A stretch of 64,000 bases of DNA from an uncultured Tateyamaria sp. (GTDB taxonomy: Bacteria; Pseudomonadota; Alphaproteobacteria; Rhodobacterales; Rhodobacteraceae). The translations under genes and the position numbers were made by a program. Shown here piece by piece: positions 24,069 to 33,435 of this stretch. The DNA is taken from contig NZ_CANNCF010000001.1 in the NCBI RefSeq assembly GCF_947503045.1, positions 1-64,000 of the forward strand. The letters are read 5' to 3'. The notes under the pieces are model-generated. The model did no database searches. It was not told where the DNA came from and was given only the letters and a program-made list of their open reading frames with translations. Every line of letters starts with the position of its first letter. Position 1 is the first letter of the stretch.

Positions 24069-25727
24069 ATGCCCGACCGCCGTATCCTGTCCCTGTGGTT
24101 TCCCCGATTGGGGGCCGAACGTCTGATCCGGCGCCAGCCGGTGCTGGGCGATCAGCCGCTGGCCGTGGTGCAGGAGCAGCAGAACATGCAGCTTATCACG
24201 GCCCTGAACGCTGTTGCGCAATCCCATGGTTTGCAGGTCGGTCAACCGGTGCGCGACGCCCATGCGATGTGCCCCGGTCTGCTGACCTTTCCGCGCAGTG
24301 TGGCGGGCGAGACCCGGTTTCTGGAGGCCTTGCAGCGCTGGGCGGGCAAGTTTTCCCCATGGGTCGCGCCCGAAGCGGGGGACGCGCTGGTGGTTGATCT
24401 GACGGGCTGTGCCCATCTGTTCGGGGGTGAGGCGCAGTTGATGCAGGTGGTCGAGGATGATTGCACCGATCTGGGCCTCACTGTGCTGATGGGGCTGGCC
24501 GACACCCGCGGGGCCGCCTGGGCGCTGGCGCGTTATGCGGGCCGGGCGACCGGGTCGGACCGGACCGGTGACGCCATCGATCAGGAGGCCCGCGCCACCC
24601 GCTCGCGCGCAGGCAAGCGGCGGCATTGGACCAAGGGGGGTGCAGCCCCCACGGTCCGCACCCGCTTGGACAACACGCAGCGGATTGCGGCCCCCGGTCA
24701 GACCTATGGCGCGCTCAGCCCGCTGCCCATTGCCGCCCTGCGCCTAGAACCGGAGGTGAGCGCGCAGCTGGGCCGGTTGGGTCTGCGCCGGGTGGGTGAT
24801 CTGCTGGGCCAGCCGCGCGCGGGGCTGGCGCGCCGGTTCGGGCGGGGGCTGGTGATGCGCCTTGATCAGGCGATGGGCAGCGCGCCCGAGCCGGTTTCTC
24901 CCGCCAAGCCGCCGGATCATTTTGCCGTTCGCATGACCTTGCCGGACCCCATTGGCCTTGCCGAAGACGTGATGGCTGGGATCGACCGGTTGTTGCCGCG
25001 CCTGTGCAAGGCGTTGGAAGACAAGGGAAAAGGTGCGCGCCGGGTCGCCCTGCAGGCCTATCGCAGTGACCACGGGGTCGAGGTGATCGAGGTGGGGCTG
25101 GCCCGCCCCAGCTTTGATCCTGCCCGCATCCGTCCGCTGCTGGAACTCAAGCTCGACGAGATCGATGCGGGCTTTGGCATCGACATGCTGCGCCTTGTGG
25201 CGGTGCAGGTCGAACCCTTGCATGACGCGGTGGTGGTGGGCCATTTGCAGGCCGGAGCGGCGGTGCAGGCGCGGCTGAACAAGACCAATGCGCTGGACGA
25301 TCTGGTTGGGCGACTGGGCGCGCGGGTGGGGCTGGATGCGATCCGCCGCCTGCACCCGGCTGACAGTCATATCCCTGAAAAGTCACACCACATCCTGTCC
25401 GCTGCCTGGTCCAAACCGCATGAGGGGCCCTGGCCTGCGCCTACCAATCCCCGCCCGCTGCTGCTGTGGCCGCCCGAGCCCGTGCACGCCCCCGCCACCC
25501 CGCGCCTGCCCGAGACGTTCCGCTGGCGTGGGCGCGCGCTGACCCGCCTGCGCGCCATCGGCCCCGAGCGGCTGGCCCCGGAATGGTGGCTGGACGATCC
25601 CAACTGGCGCTCTGGCACGCGGGATTACTGGGTGACGGACACAGCCTGCGGCGCACGGCTGTGGCTGTTTTACGGACATGGCGGGGCGATGTCGGCGGGC
25701 TGGTTCTGTCAGGGCAGTTTTGCCTGA
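24069..25727 (+). CDS. imuB: Y-family polymerase-like mutagenesis protein ImuB
   Basis: A 552-residue Y-family DNA polymerase homologue of the ImuB type, which acts as a hub with ImuA and DnaE2 in SOS mutagenesis and is usually catalytically inactive. The N-terminal Leu-Ser-Leu-Trp-Phe-Pro-Arg-Leu replaces the metal-binding Asp pair of true Y-polymerases, consistent with that. Residues 175-205 form a basic insertion (Thr-Arg-Ser-Arg-Ala-Gly-Lys-Arg-Arg), and the C-terminus ends in the family's Trp-rich region. It has its own LexA box. Neither imuA nor dnaE2 is adjacent, which is unusual. Confidence 0.9.
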   Translation: MPDRRILSLWFPRLGAERLIRRQPVLGDQPLAVVQEQQNMQLITALNAVAQSHGLQVGQPVRDAHAMCPGLLTFPRSVAGETRFLEALQRWAGKFSPWVAPEAGDALVVDLTGCAHLFGGEAQLMQVVEDDCTDLGLTVLMGLADTRGAAWALARYAGRATGSDRTGDAIDQEARATRSRAGKRRHWTKGGAAPTVRTRLDNTQRIAAPGQTYGALSPLPIAALRLEPEVSAQLGRLGLRRVGDLLGQPRAGLARRFGRGLVMRLDQAMGSAPEPVSPAKPPDHFAVRMTLPDPIGLAEDVMAGIDRLLPRLCKALEDKGKGARRVALQAYRSDHGVEVIEVGLARPSFDPARIRPLLELKLDEIDAGFGIDMLRLVAVQVEPLHDAVVVGHLQAGAAVQARLNKTNALDDLVGRLGARVGLDAIRRLHPADSHIPEKSHHILSAAWSKPHEGPWPAPTNPRPLLLWPPEPVHAPATPRLPETFRWRGRALTRLRAIGPERLAPEWWLDDPNWRSGTRDYWVTDTACGARLWLFYGHGGAMSAGWFCQGSFA

Positions 25728-26044
25728 AGCGCGCAACGGGTGGGAACGGGTACGGGTCGTTAGCAGTGGAAGGGCAGGTTAACGTCATGAAAACAAGGCG
25801 AATCGGCGGGTCACAGCCCGTACACAACCTGTGCACACCTTGTGCACCGCATGGCATACGATTGCCGGGAAATGGCCGGGTTAACGGAGCGTGCGGTGGG
25901 GTTTGTTAAGGGAAGGTAAATGGGAAGGTTGCGGGAGTCGTCGTGCCACAGCGACCACTGGCGAACCATCGACAGCGCACTTTCTGACAGTAAAGCACAT
26001 CAATCCGGTCAGCGGAGAGCAGAAGTGCCCGACACACTGCGGTG
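25728..26044. other. 317-base intergenic region between convergent genes
   Basis: No gene is convincing here. It contains two copies of TGTGCAC (25830-25836 and 25841-25847) spaced 11 bases start to start, that is one helical turn on the same face, each with the palindromic GTGCAC core. Two GTTAAC sites also occur. I see no clear intrinsic terminator for imuB or the glycosyltransferase. Confidence 0.5.
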
Positions 26045-26944
26045 TCAGCCCCCGCCAAAAGCCGACTGTGTTCTGGCCACAAACGCCTCGACCGTCTGGC
26101 GGCTGTCACGTTCCTTTTCATCCAGCATGTCGCCGACCTGACTTTGAGTTGCGCGGGCATGATCCAGATCGTCAAGGCCGTAAGCGACGCCATAGCGCCC
26201 CATGGGGTGGGCGGCGACCCAGTCGTCACGGGAGGCATAAAGGCCGGGCACGATCACGCTCAGGCACCCGCAGATGGCCGCGAATTGCGAATACATCGTC
26301 GCCTCGTCATAGCTGTAGAACACGTCGCAGCGGTTAAAGACCTCGGCCACTTCGGCATGAGACATGCCGTCGATGCAGATGGCATTTTCGGTTTCCGGGA
26401 TGCGTGGCTTGTCGTGGCCCTTGCGCACCATGTAGCACGCGCCCGCGCGGTCGGCGCGCTGTTCGTTGCGGTACATCGGGTTGCGGTTCCAGACATAAAG
26501 GTCGGGCGCGCCGCCGGTCAGGTCCGGCAGGTCCGACATCTCGCCGGCGCGAAAGAACATCTCGTTTTCGGTGAATGCGTAGGGGTCCTTGAGGCCGGGC
26601 CGGTACAGCAGCCAGCGCACCACATTGCGCGCACCGAGCGGGTTGCCAAGGGTCACCTCGGGGTAGACGACGATGCTGTCCGGGCGCAGGTCGCCTGACC
26701 GGGCGATACGCGTGTTCAGCTCGGGGTTCAGATCGAACTTTGGGGTCTTCCAGAGCGCGCTGGGCTTGCGCGACAGCTTTTTCAGCCATGCGGGCGTGCT
26801 GAGCTTTTCCATGGTCCAGGGCCATAGCCGCACATCCTCGCCCAGACTGTCCAGCACATGGGCGAGTTGATGCAGAAAGATCGCGCCGCCGCTGTCAGGG
26901 TCAAAGGACGGCGCGAAGATCAGGTAATTGGGCCGCTTTTTCAC
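26045..26944 (-). CDS. Putative GT-B-like glycosyltransferase (WavQ-like)
   Basis: A 299-residue soluble protein that starts with a GT-B-like first strand (Tyr-Leu-Ile-Phe-Ala-Pro-Ser-Phe-Asp-Pro-Asp-Ser-Gly-Gly-Ala) and has a C-terminal half resembling a glycosyltransferase donor site (Asp-Val-Phe-Tyr-Ser-Tyr-Asp-Glu-Ala-Thr-Met-Tyr-Ser). I recall similar alphaproteobacterial proteins named WavQ after a Vibrio LPS core gene, a tentative match. It starts with GTG 3 bases after the acyltransferase stop, so it is the last gene of the amino-sugar cluster and may transfer that sugar to a surface polysaccharide. Confidence 0.65.
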   Translation of the reverse strand: MKKRPNYLIFAPSFDPDSGGAIFLHQLAHVLDSLGEDVRLWPWTMEKLSTPAWLKKLSRKPSALWKTPKFDLNPELNTRIARSGDLRPDSIVVYPEVTLGNPLGARNVVRWLLYRPGLKDPYAFTENEMFFRAGEMSDLPDLTGGAPDLYVWNRNPMYRNEQRADRAGACYMVRKGHDKPRIPETENAICIDGMSHAEVAEVFNRCDVFYSYDEATMYSQFAAICGCLSVIVPGLYASRDDWVAAHPMGRYGVAYGLDDLDHARATQSQVGDMLDEKERDSRQTVEAFVARTQSAFGGG

Positions 26945-26947
26945 AGT

Positions 26948-27511
26948 TCAGCTTTCTTGCTGGTCAAGGTATTGGCGTTCCAGGTCCAGCAAATCCTGTT
27001 TGCGTGTCTTGATGCGTTTGGCGGGGGTGCCTGCGACGATGGTCCACGGTTCGGTCGAGTGTAGAACAACTGACCCCGCCCCGACAGCCGAGCCATCGCC
27101 CAGTTCGACACCCGGCCCGACCACCGCGTTGGTTCCGATGATCACGTGGCGGCCCAGGCGCACTGGCGCCATGTGTTCGGTTTTGAAGCCATCCGGCACC
27201 GTCGGGTTGGTCAGGGTCGCGCCGGAATAGTCGTCCGATTGGGAAAACACCTTGGCTCCATAGGCCATGCCCGCGAAATCACCGAGGGTCACGCCCGGCG
27301 CCCCACCCGCGACCAGACAGAGGGCCGCCACATGCACATTGCGCCCCATCGTAACGCGCCCGGATATGACGCAGAAATCGTCGATCCGGGTGTGATCGCC
27401 CAGCCGCATCTTTTCGGGTTCATAGATCGACGCCCTGTCGCTGATGCGCACGTTCTGGCCCAGGGCGGCAAAGCCCATCCGTGCCAGATCGTCCTCGCTG
27501 AGATATGCCAT
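26948..27511 (-). CDS. Left-handed beta-helix acyltransferase
   Basis: A 187-residue hexapeptide-repeat acyltransferase of the galactoside/xenobiotic acetyltransferase type. Imperfect [Ile/Val/Leu]-Gly-x4 repeats cover about residues 17-75 and 115-160 (Leu-Gly-Arg-His-Val-Ile-Ile-Gly-Thr-Asn-Ala-Val-Val-Gly-Pro-Gly), and the catalytic loop contains Val-Pro-Asp-Gly-Phe-Lys-Thr-Glu-His. Next to an amino-sugar transaminase, the likely job is N-acylation of the dTDP-4-amino-4,6-dideoxyhexose (as in VioB/FdtC-type enzymes). AGGTG precedes the start. Confidence 0.8.
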   Translation of the reverse strand: MAYLSEDDLARMGFAALGQNVRISDRASIYEPEKMRLGDHTRIDDFCVISGRVTMGRNVHVAALCLVAGGAPGVTLGDFAGMAYGAKVFSQSDDYSGATLTNPTVPDGFKTEHMAPVRLGRHVIIGTNAVVGPGVELGDGSAVGAGSVVLHSTEPWTIVAGTPAKRIKTRKQDLLDLERQYLDQQES

Positions 27512-27514
27512 CGC

Positions 27515-28657
27515 CTACACCTGCCTGAACCAGTCGCGCACAACCGCGATGACCTCTTCGATGTCCTGATCCAGTGAAAAGAACATCGGCAGGCGCACGA
27601 GGCGGGCCGAGATATCATCTGTGACGCTCATCGATCCCGCAGTGCGCCCGAATTTCAGCCCCGCCGGTGCCGAATGCAGCGGCACGTAGTGGAACGGGGC
27701 CGTGATGCCGCGCGACTTCAGAAAGGCGATGAACGCGTCCCGCCGGTCGATGTCGGGCATCAAAAGGTAGAACATGTGCCCGTTGCCGGTCGTCTCGGGC
27801 GGCACTTTTGGCAGTTGCACACGGCCTTCTGCCGCGAGCGACGCGAAGGCGTCTTGGTAACGGTTGTATTGGGCCAGGCGGCGTTTGCGGATTTCACCCT
27901 CTTCGGCGAGCTGGCCAAAGAGAAAGGCCGCGATCAGCTCGCCCGGGAGAAAGGAGGAGCCGAGGTCGACCCATGTGTATTTGTCCACCTGTCCGCGAAA
28001 GAAGCGGGCGCGGTTGGTGCCCTTTTCACGAATGATTTCAGCCCGTTCCACCAGATCGGCGCGGTTGACGGTCAGCGCGCCGCCCTCGCCGCTGATGATA
28101 TTCTTGGTCTCGTGAAAGCTAAAGGCAGCCATGTCGCCAAGCGACCCTGCTGGGCGGCCCTTGTAGGTCGAACCATAGGCTTGGGCGGCGTCCTCGATCA
28201 GTACCAGATCATGGTTTTTGGCGATGGCGGCAAGGGCGTCCATGTCGGCGGGAAAGCCTGCATAGTGTACGGCGATGATGGCGCGCGTGTGCGGAGTGAC
28301 CGCAGCGGCAACAGCGGCCGGGTCGATGTTGAGCGTATCGGGGTCGATATCCACAAACACCGGTGTCGCCCCGCGCAGGGCCACGGCATTGGCGGTCGAC
28401 ACGAACGTGAACGAGGGCAGGATCACCTCGTCCCCGACCGTGAGATCACACAGGATTGCCGACATTTCGAGCGCGGCAGTGCAGGAATGGGTCAGCAGGG
28501 CCGCTTTGGCCCCGGTTGTGCGGGCGATTTCGGCGTTGCAGACCTTGGTATAGTGCCCGTCGCCAGACAACTGACCACGCGCGATGGCGTCCTCGACATA
28601 GGCCAGTTCGCGGCCCACGAGGGACGGTCGGTTGAAAGGAATTTTAGGCTGGGCCAC
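27515..28657 (-). CDS. rffA: dTDP-4-amino-4,6-dideoxygalactose transaminase
   Basis: A 380-residue DegT/DnrJ/EryC1/WecE-type PLP transaminase that makes the 4-amino-4,6-dideoxy sugar nucleotide from the 4-keto form. The N-terminal Ile-Pro-Phe-Asn-Arg-Pro resembles WecE/RffA; the PLP Lys is in Ser-Phe-His-Glu-Thr-Lys-Asn (about residue 184), with Glu-Asp-Ala-Ala-Gln-Ala before it. GTG start. The first gene of a three-gene cluster with an acyltransferase and glycosyltransferase; the dTDP-hexose synthesis genes are not in the window. Confidence 0.88.
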   Translation of the reverse strand: MAQPKIPFNRPSLVGRELAYVEDAIARGQLSGDGHYTKVCNAEIARTTGAKAALLTHSCTAALEMSAILCDLTVGDEVILPSFTFVSTANAVALRGATPVFVDIDPDTLNIDPAAVAAAVTPHTRAIIAVHYAGFPADMDALAAIAKNHDLVLIEDAAQAYGSTYKGRPAGSLGDMAAFSFHETKNIISGEGGALTVNRADLVERAEIIREKGTNRARFFRGQVDKYTWVDLGSSFLPGELIAAFLFGQLAEEGEIRKRRLAQYNRYQDAFASLAAEGRVQLPKVPPETTGNGHMFYLLMPDIDRRDAFIAFLKSRGITAPFHYVPLHSAPAGLKFGRTAGSMSVTDDISARLVRLPMFFSLDQDIEEVIAVVRDWFRQV

Positions 28658-28727
28658 CAGAGGCTCGATTTCGGTTGCTTATGACTGGTGGTATTTAAGG
28701 GTATCACTGTCGGAATGACCAGTGCCG

Positions 28728-30026
28728 TCATGTGCCCCGGCGATCCAGGATGCGCACGGCTTTGCCTTCGGAGCGGGCGACGCCGCCGGTTTCGGCCACG
28801 TCCACGCGGACGGATATCCCGATGCTCTGCTTGATCTGAGCGGCCAGTGCCTGACCGGCGGCGTTGCGGTCGGCGGAGTTGTCCGCCGCCTCGCACAGCA
28901 CCCGCATCTGATCCATACGGTCTGGTCTGGTCAGTTCGATCTGGAAGTGGGGCGCGAGGCCGGGGGTGGCCATGATCGCCTCTTCGACCTGCGTGGGAAA
29001 GACGTTGACGCCGCGCAGGATGATCATGTCGTCGCTGCGCCCTGTGACCTTTTCCATCCGACGCATCGACCGCGCCGTTCCGGGCAGCAGGCGCGTGAGG
29101 TCACGGGTGCGGTAGCGGATGATGGGGAACGCCTCTTTGGTCAGCGAGGTGAAGACCAGTTCGCCGAGTTCTCCGTCGGCGACCGGTTCGCCGCTGTCGG
29201 GGTTGATGATTTCGGGGAAAAAGTGGTCTTCCCAGATGTGCAGCCCGTCTTTGGTTTCTACGCACTCCATGGACACGCCGGGGCCGATGACTTCGCTCAG
29301 GCCATAGATGTCGACTGCATGCATATCAAAGGCGGTCTCGATCTCGCGCCGCATGGCGTTGGTCCAGGGTTCGGCGCCGAAAATGCCGACCTGAAGGGAG
29401 GAGGCGCGCGGATCGATGCCCTGGGTGTTGAATTCATCGAGGATCGAGAGCGCGTAAGAGGGCGTCACCGTGATCCCCTTGGGCTGGAAATCGGTGATCA
29501 GACGCACCTGTCGTGGCGTCATCCCGCCCGAGATGGGCACGGTCGTGAGCCCCAGCGCATCGGCGCCAAGATGGATGCCAAGCCCGCCGGTGAACAGCCC
29601 GTAGCCATAGGCGTTGTGCAGCAGATCACCCGGTTGCAGCCCCGCCGCGCGGAGGGAGCGGGCGACCACTTGGCCCCAGTTGGCGAGGTCTTGGTCCGTG
29701 TAGCCGACCACCGTAGGCTGGCCCGTGGTGCCGGAGGAGGCATGAATGCGCGCGACTTCGTCCCGCGGCACGGCGAACATGCCAAACGGGTAATTGTCGC
29801 GCAGGTGCTGTTTGGCGGTGAAGGGGAATTTGGCGAGGTCCGAGAGGGACTTGAGGTCGTCCGGATGAATCCCTGCGGCGTCAAAGGCCGTGCGGTAGTG
29901 GGGGACGTTCTGGTAGGCGTGGGCCAGCGACCATTGCATGCGGGTCAGCTGGAGGGCGGTGATTTCGTCGCGGCTGGCGATCTCGATCGGATCCAGTGTG
30001 CTGCGATCGGGGGTGAGGTCTTTCAT
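28728..30026 (-). CDS. paaK: Phenylacetate-CoA ligase
   Basis: A 432-residue ANL-family enzyme that activates phenylacetate to its CoA thioester at the cost of ATP, the first step of aerobic phenylacetate breakdown. The phosphate loop is Ala-Ser-Ser-Gly-Thr-Thr-Gly-Gln-Pro-Thr (about residues 96-105), the adenylate motif is Tyr-Gly-Leu-Ser-Glu-Val, and the hinge is Gly-Arg-Ser-Asp-Asp-Met-Ile-Ile-Leu-Arg-Gly-Val-Asn-Val-Phe-Pro. It overlaps paaI by ATGA. The multicomponent epoxidase and ring-cleavage genes are not here, so they must be elsewhere. Confidence 0.95.
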   Translation of the reverse strand: MKDLTPDRSTLDPIEIASRDEITALQLTRMQWSLAHAYQNVPHYRTAFDAAGIHPDDLKSLSDLAKFPFTAKQHLRDNYPFGMFAVPRDEVARIHASSGTTGQPTVVGYTDQDLANWGQVVARSLRAAGLQPGDLLHNAYGYGLFTGGLGIHLGADALGLTTVPISGGMTPRQVRLITDFQPKGITVTPSYALSILDEFNTQGIDPRASSLQVGIFGAEPWTNAMRREIETAFDMHAVDIYGLSEVIGPGVSMECVETKDGLHIWEDHFFPEIINPDSGEPVADGELGELVFTSLTKEAFPIIRYRTRDLTRLLPGTARSMRRMEKVTGRSDDMIILRGVNVFPTQVEEAIMATPGLAPHFQIELTRPDRMDQMRVLCEAADNSADRNAAGQALAAQIKQSIGISVRVDVAETGGVARSEGKAVRILDRRGT

Positions 30027-30457
30027 TGTGTATCCTCGTCGAAATGCTGGCCTGCGATGGTGCGTGACAGGCCCCGGAACAGGGCGATTTTCTGCCCCTC
30101 AGAGGTCGTGACCACCACGTCATAGGTACCCGAGCGCCCCGTGCGCGCCACCTCGATGGCGGTGGCGGTCAGGGTGTCGCCCGCCGGGGCAGGCGCGAGA
30201 TAGGTGATCTGGTTGGATTGGGCCACCGTGAGCGCATTGTAGGTGTTGCAGGCAAAGGCAAAGGCGCTGTCGGCGAGGGTAAAGATCATGCCGCCATGGC
30301 AGATGCCATGCCCGTTCAGCATGTCGTCGCGCACAGGCATGGCAAGCGTGGCCGTGCCCGGGCCGATGGCGGTGAGGGTCATGCCAAGTGCCTGGCTGGC
30401 GCGGTCCTTGGCCCACATCCGCTCTGCACAGGTCTGGGCCCGTTGCTGGGGCGTCAT
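30023..30457 (-). CDS. paaI: Hydroxyphenylacetyl-CoA thioesterase
   Basis: A 144-residue hot-dog-fold thioesterase. It has the PaaI motif Gly-His-Gly-Ile-Cys-His-Gly-Gly-Met-Ile-Phe-Thr-Leu-Ala-Asp with the catalytic Asp, and the conserved Asn and His. PaaI removes CoA from dead-end phenylacetyl-CoA pathway products. I use the ATG at 30457 preceded by GAGG; the frame extends 45 codons upstream but that part lacks family character. It is the upstream partner of paaK. Confidence 0.92.
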   Translation of the reverse strand: MTPQQRAQTCAERMWAKDRASQALGMTLTAIGPGTATLAMPVRDDMLNGHGICHGGMIFTLADSAFAFACNTYNALTVAQSNQITYLAPAPAGDTLTATAIEVARTGRSGTYDVVVTTSEGQKIALFRGLSRTIAGQHFDEDTQ

Positions 30458-30573
30458 TGCGGCCTCGTCTTCGTTGTGATTTTGGGCAGTGTTGCCCGGA
30501 TTTGGAGCGCCGTTCAACTGCTCAGGCCACCGAGGACTTGAAATTGCGGCCTGTCCGGGCAAGTGTTGATCCA

Positions 30574-30921
30574 ATGACGCTGCATATCCCACCTCCGTCC
30601 AATTCGGCCCAGATGCCCAGCCCGCAGGTGGCGTTTCACCGCACCGAGCTGGCGGTGATCCTGTCGCTGTACGGGCGCATGGTGGCGGCGGGAGAGTGGC
30701 GGGATTACGGGATTTCCTGTTTGCGCGAGGTGGCCGTGTTTTCGGTGTTTCGGCGCACGGCGGAAAACCCGCTTTACCGAATTGAAAAGCGACCCAAACT
30801 GCGGGACCGGCAGGGGATGTACGCGGTGATCGGGATCGACGGGCAGATCCTGCGCCGGGGCCATGATCTGAAGACCGTGCTGCGGGTGCTGGAGCGCAAG
30901 CTGATCCGCGCAGTGGAGTGA
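30574..30921 (+). CDS. DUF2794 protein
   Basis: A 115-residue protein of the DUF2794 family, common in alphaproteobacteria: the core Leu-Tyr-Gly-Arg-Met-Val-Ala-Ala-Gly-Glu-Trp-Arg-Asp-Tyr and Val-Phe-Ser-Val-Phe-Arg-Arg is intact, followed by Tyr-Arg-Ile-Glu-Lys. No known role. Divergent from paaI. The start at 30574 has no strong ribosome site; 30613 is another possible ATG. Confidence 0.85.
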   Translation: MTLHIPPPSNSAQMPSPQVAFHRTELAVILSLYGRMVAAGEWRDYGISCLREVAVFSVFRRTAENPLYRIEKRPKLRDRQGMYAVIGIDGQILRRGHDLKTVLRVLERKLIRAVE

Positions 30922-31132
30922 TCCAATTGTCCGCTGACGCGGGCGCGATTCATTTTTGCTGATGAAGGGGCTTTGCCCCTTCAAACTTCCCCAGAGTTTT
31001 TTTGAGCCAAGTGAAGATGCAGGCGAGGACCGCTCCGGCTTCTCTGATTTGAAAAAATCCTCGGGGGGAGTCGCCTACAGGGCGACGGGGGGGCAGACAG
31101 CCCCCCTGCTGCGCTCGCCGCAGGCGGAATGT
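30922..31132. repeat. Intergenic hairpins between convergent genes
   Basis: Two strong stem-loops lie here: AAGGGGC-TTT-GCCCCTT at 30965-30981 and GGGGGGGC-AGACA-GCCCCCC at 31087-31106, with a smaller GTCGCC...GGCGAC between. Neither is followed immediately by a T-run, though TTTTTTT occurs 18 bases after the first. They may act as a bidirectional terminator for DUF2794 and the NlpC gene, or be a repeat element. Confidence 0.45.
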
Positions 31133-31921
31133 TCAGATCGTTAGCCGTTTATGGTTGGTCACGGGCCCTGTGTCCGTTGCCGCGATGCGCGCGAGGGCGG
31201 GCGCAATGTCTTCTTCGACCACTGCCATGTGGTGGGCATTGGCGTGGATCATCGTGCTGGGGCTGGTGATCAGGGCCACGTGGCCTTTCCAGAACAGCAG
31301 GTCGCCGGGCTCGTATGCGCTGCCTTCGGGCAAGTCATGGCCGGTATCGGCCTCCTGCATGTCGCTGTCGCCGGGGCAGGGCTGGCCGGCACGCAGCAGG
31401 GCGATCTGGATCAGGCCGGAGCAGTCGATGCCCGCCCGCGTGTTGCCGCCCCAGAGGTAAGGCGTGCCCAGAAACAGCCGCGCGGTTGTGATCGCGTCTG
31501 TGGCAGGTGCGGGGAGAGGGGTGACTTGCGCCTTGGGCACGTGGCCCAGTTCGGTTTCGATGAAATCGTCGCTTTCCCGTCGTGCCGCCAGTCGGGCGCC
31601 AAAGCTGAGCGTGGCGACTTCGGGCGCCTTGATCGAGGCCTTGCGGTAGGCGTGGGCGGCGGGGCGGCTGACCATATGGGTGGCAGCGACGGGGCCGCCG
31701 ACGCTGCGCGCTGGGACAAAGCCGATATAGCCGTCGTGATCTGCGCGCACATAGGCGTGTGTATCATCCTCGCCCATCACCGTTACTTCGGCCCCGGCCA
31801 GCAACTGGCGGTCGCGCGCCCCGGAGGGCGTCCGGCACAGATCCACATGCGGCCAGGCGATGCGCCCGGGGCGGTCGACACCGAGATAGTCGGTGTTGGG
31901 TGTCAGGCGCGGATCGCTCAC
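31133..31921 (-). CDS. NlpC/P60-family cell-wall hydrolase with SH3-like domains
   Basis: A 262-residue protein with SH3-like regions over about residues 25-135 and a C-terminal NlpC/P60 domain (about 140-262). The catalytic Cys is in Gly-Ile-Asp-Cys-Ser-Gly-Leu, with His in Gly-His-Val-Ala-Leu-Ile and a third polar residue in Ile-His-Ala-Asn-Ala-His-His. Such enzymes cut gamma-D-Glu-diamino acid bonds in peptidoglycan peptides. No signal peptide is seen, so a role in recycling in the cytoplasm is likely. GTG start overlapping the aminopeptidase stop, consistent with peptide processing in a shared pathway. Confidence 0.9.
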   Translation of the reverse strand: MSDPRLTPNTDYLGVDRPGRIAWPHVDLCRTPSGARDRQLLAGAEVTVMGEDDTHAYVRADHDGYIGFVPARSVGGPVAATHMVSRPAAHAYRKASIKAPEVATLSFGARLAARRESDDFIETELGHVPKAQVTPLPAPATDAITTARLFLGTPYLWGGNTRAGIDCSGLIQIALLRAGQPCPGDSDMQEADTGHDLPEGSAYEPGDLLFWKGHVALITSPSTMIHANAHHMAVVEEDIAPALARIAATDTGPVTNHKRLTI

Positions 31922-33297
31922 AGCTTGAGCGCGCGGGGCAGGGCGGCCAGCAGTGCCCGCGTGGCCTGTCCGACCCCACCCTTGGCCCGCGCGGGTGCGT
32001 CGCCGGGTTGCCAGCCGTAGATGTCGAAATGCATGTAGGGGCTGTGATCAACGAAACGGCGCAGGAACAGGGCGGCTGTGATCGATCCGGCAAATCCACC
32101 CTTGGGGGCGTTGTCGAGATCGGCGATGCCCGGTTCTATCATCGACTCGTAGGGCGCGTGAAAGGGCATGCGCCAGACGGGATCGGCCTGGGCGATGGCG
32201 GCCTCTTCCAGTGCTGCGGACAGGGCCGCATCATCGGTGTAATAGGGGGCCAGATCGGGGCCGACAGCGACGCGTGCCGCGCCGGTCAGCGTGGCCATCG
32301 AGATGATCAGATCGGGCTTGTCCTCATCCGCCAGCGCCAATGCGTCGGCCAGCACCAGCCGCCCTTCGGCGTCGGTGTTGTTGATTTCGACGGTGAGCCC
32401 TTTGCGCGAGGTCAGGATGTCTTGCGGGCGGAATGCATTGCCCGCCACGCTGTTTTCCACCGCCGGGATCAACACCCGCAGGCGCAGCGGCAATCCGGTG
32501 GCCATGATCATATGCGCAAGGCCGAGAACGGCGGCTGAACCGCCCATGTCCTTTTTCATCAGCCCCATCGACGCCCCGGGTTTGAGGTTGAGCCCGCCGG
32601 TGTCGAAACACACACCCTTGCCCACCAGCACCAGTTGCGGGCCGGAATTGCCCCAGGCCATGTCGATCAGCCGAGGGGCGCGGTCAGCGGCGCGCCCGAC
32701 CGTGTGGATCATGGGGAAGTTGGCGGCCAGCAGGTCGTCGCCGGTGGTCACGCTGATCTCGGCCCCGAACTGGTCGGCGAGCACGCGGGCTGCGGCTTCG
32801 AGGTCCGGCGGGCCCATATCCGAGGCGGGCGTGTTGATCAGGGTACGGGTCAGGGCCTCGCCCTGTGCCTGCGCCTCGACCTGGGCGGCGTCAATGCCAT
32901 CGGGTGCGATCAGTTGCGCGCCCATCGGCAGTTGCGATTTGTAACGGTCATAGCGGTAGCCTGCGAGGAGCCAGCCCAGTGCCTCGACCTCAAGCGTGGC
33001 CACATCAAGATCGGAGTGCAGCGCATAGATGCCGGCAGGCAGCCCTGCGGCCCCGGCGGCCAGATGAAAGCGGGCGCGGCGGCGCGATCTGGCACTGCCA
33101 TAACCCACAGCCGCCATGCCCACGCCCCCTGCTCCGGGAAAGGTCAGCGCCTGCCCGAGCGCGCCGGTAAAACCGTGTACCTTGGCCCAGCCCTGCACCT
33201 CGGCGCCTTGCGCTTCCAACCACGGCGCGACGGCATCCTCGGCCAGCAGGTGCACGGGGATGGCAGCGGGATCATGTGAGGCAAAGGCAAGCGTCAT
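31918..33297 (-). CDS. Leucyl aminopeptidase family protein (M17)
   Basis: A 459-residue M17 metallopeptidase that removes N-terminal residues from peptides using two metal ions. The signature Asn-Thr-Asp-Ala-Glu-Gly-Arg-Leu is intact, as is the Lys in [12 protein letters not shown]. AGGA sits about 8 bases before the ATG chosen; two in-frame ATGs further up are possible. It is about 40 residues shorter than E. coli PepA at the N-terminus. It is co-transcribed with the NlpC/P60 gene. Confidence 0.92.
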   Translation of the reverse strand: MTLAFASHDPAAIPVHLLAEDAVAPWLEAQGAEVQGWAKVHGFTGALGQALTFPGAGGVGMAAVGYGSARSRRRARFHLAAGAAGLPAGIYALHSDLDVATLEVEALGWLLAGYRYDRYKSQLPMGAQLIAPDGIDAAQVEAQAQGEALTRTLINTPASDMGPPDLEAAARVLADQFGAEISVTTGDDLLAANFPMIHTVGRAADRAPRLIDMAWGNSGPQLVLVGKGVCFDTGGLNLKPGASMGLMKKDMGGSAAVLGLAHMIMATGLPLRLRVLIPAVENSVAGNAFRPQDILTSRKGLTVEINNTDAEGRLVLADALALADEDKPDLIISMATLTGAARVAVGPDLAPYYTDDAALSAALEEAAIAQADPVWRMPFHAPYESMIEPGIADLDNAPKGGFAGSITAALFLRRFVDHSPYMHFDIYGWQPGDAPARAKGGVGQATRALLAALPRALKL

Positions 33298-33435
33298 CGA
33301 AGGCATCCTGTTGTGATGTGATGCGTGCGACCCTACGCGCTTTGACCGTTGCTGCAAGGGCGGGTGGTTGGAATCGCGGATCGCGGCCAGACCCGCCGGG
33401 GTTGGCCGCGATGCGTTCCAGAAATGATTGCGTCC

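Noticed and set aside
25880-25925. Possible CtrA box (TTAA-N7-TTAA) behind imuB
   Set aside because: Only one half fits; the second half deviates at several bases.
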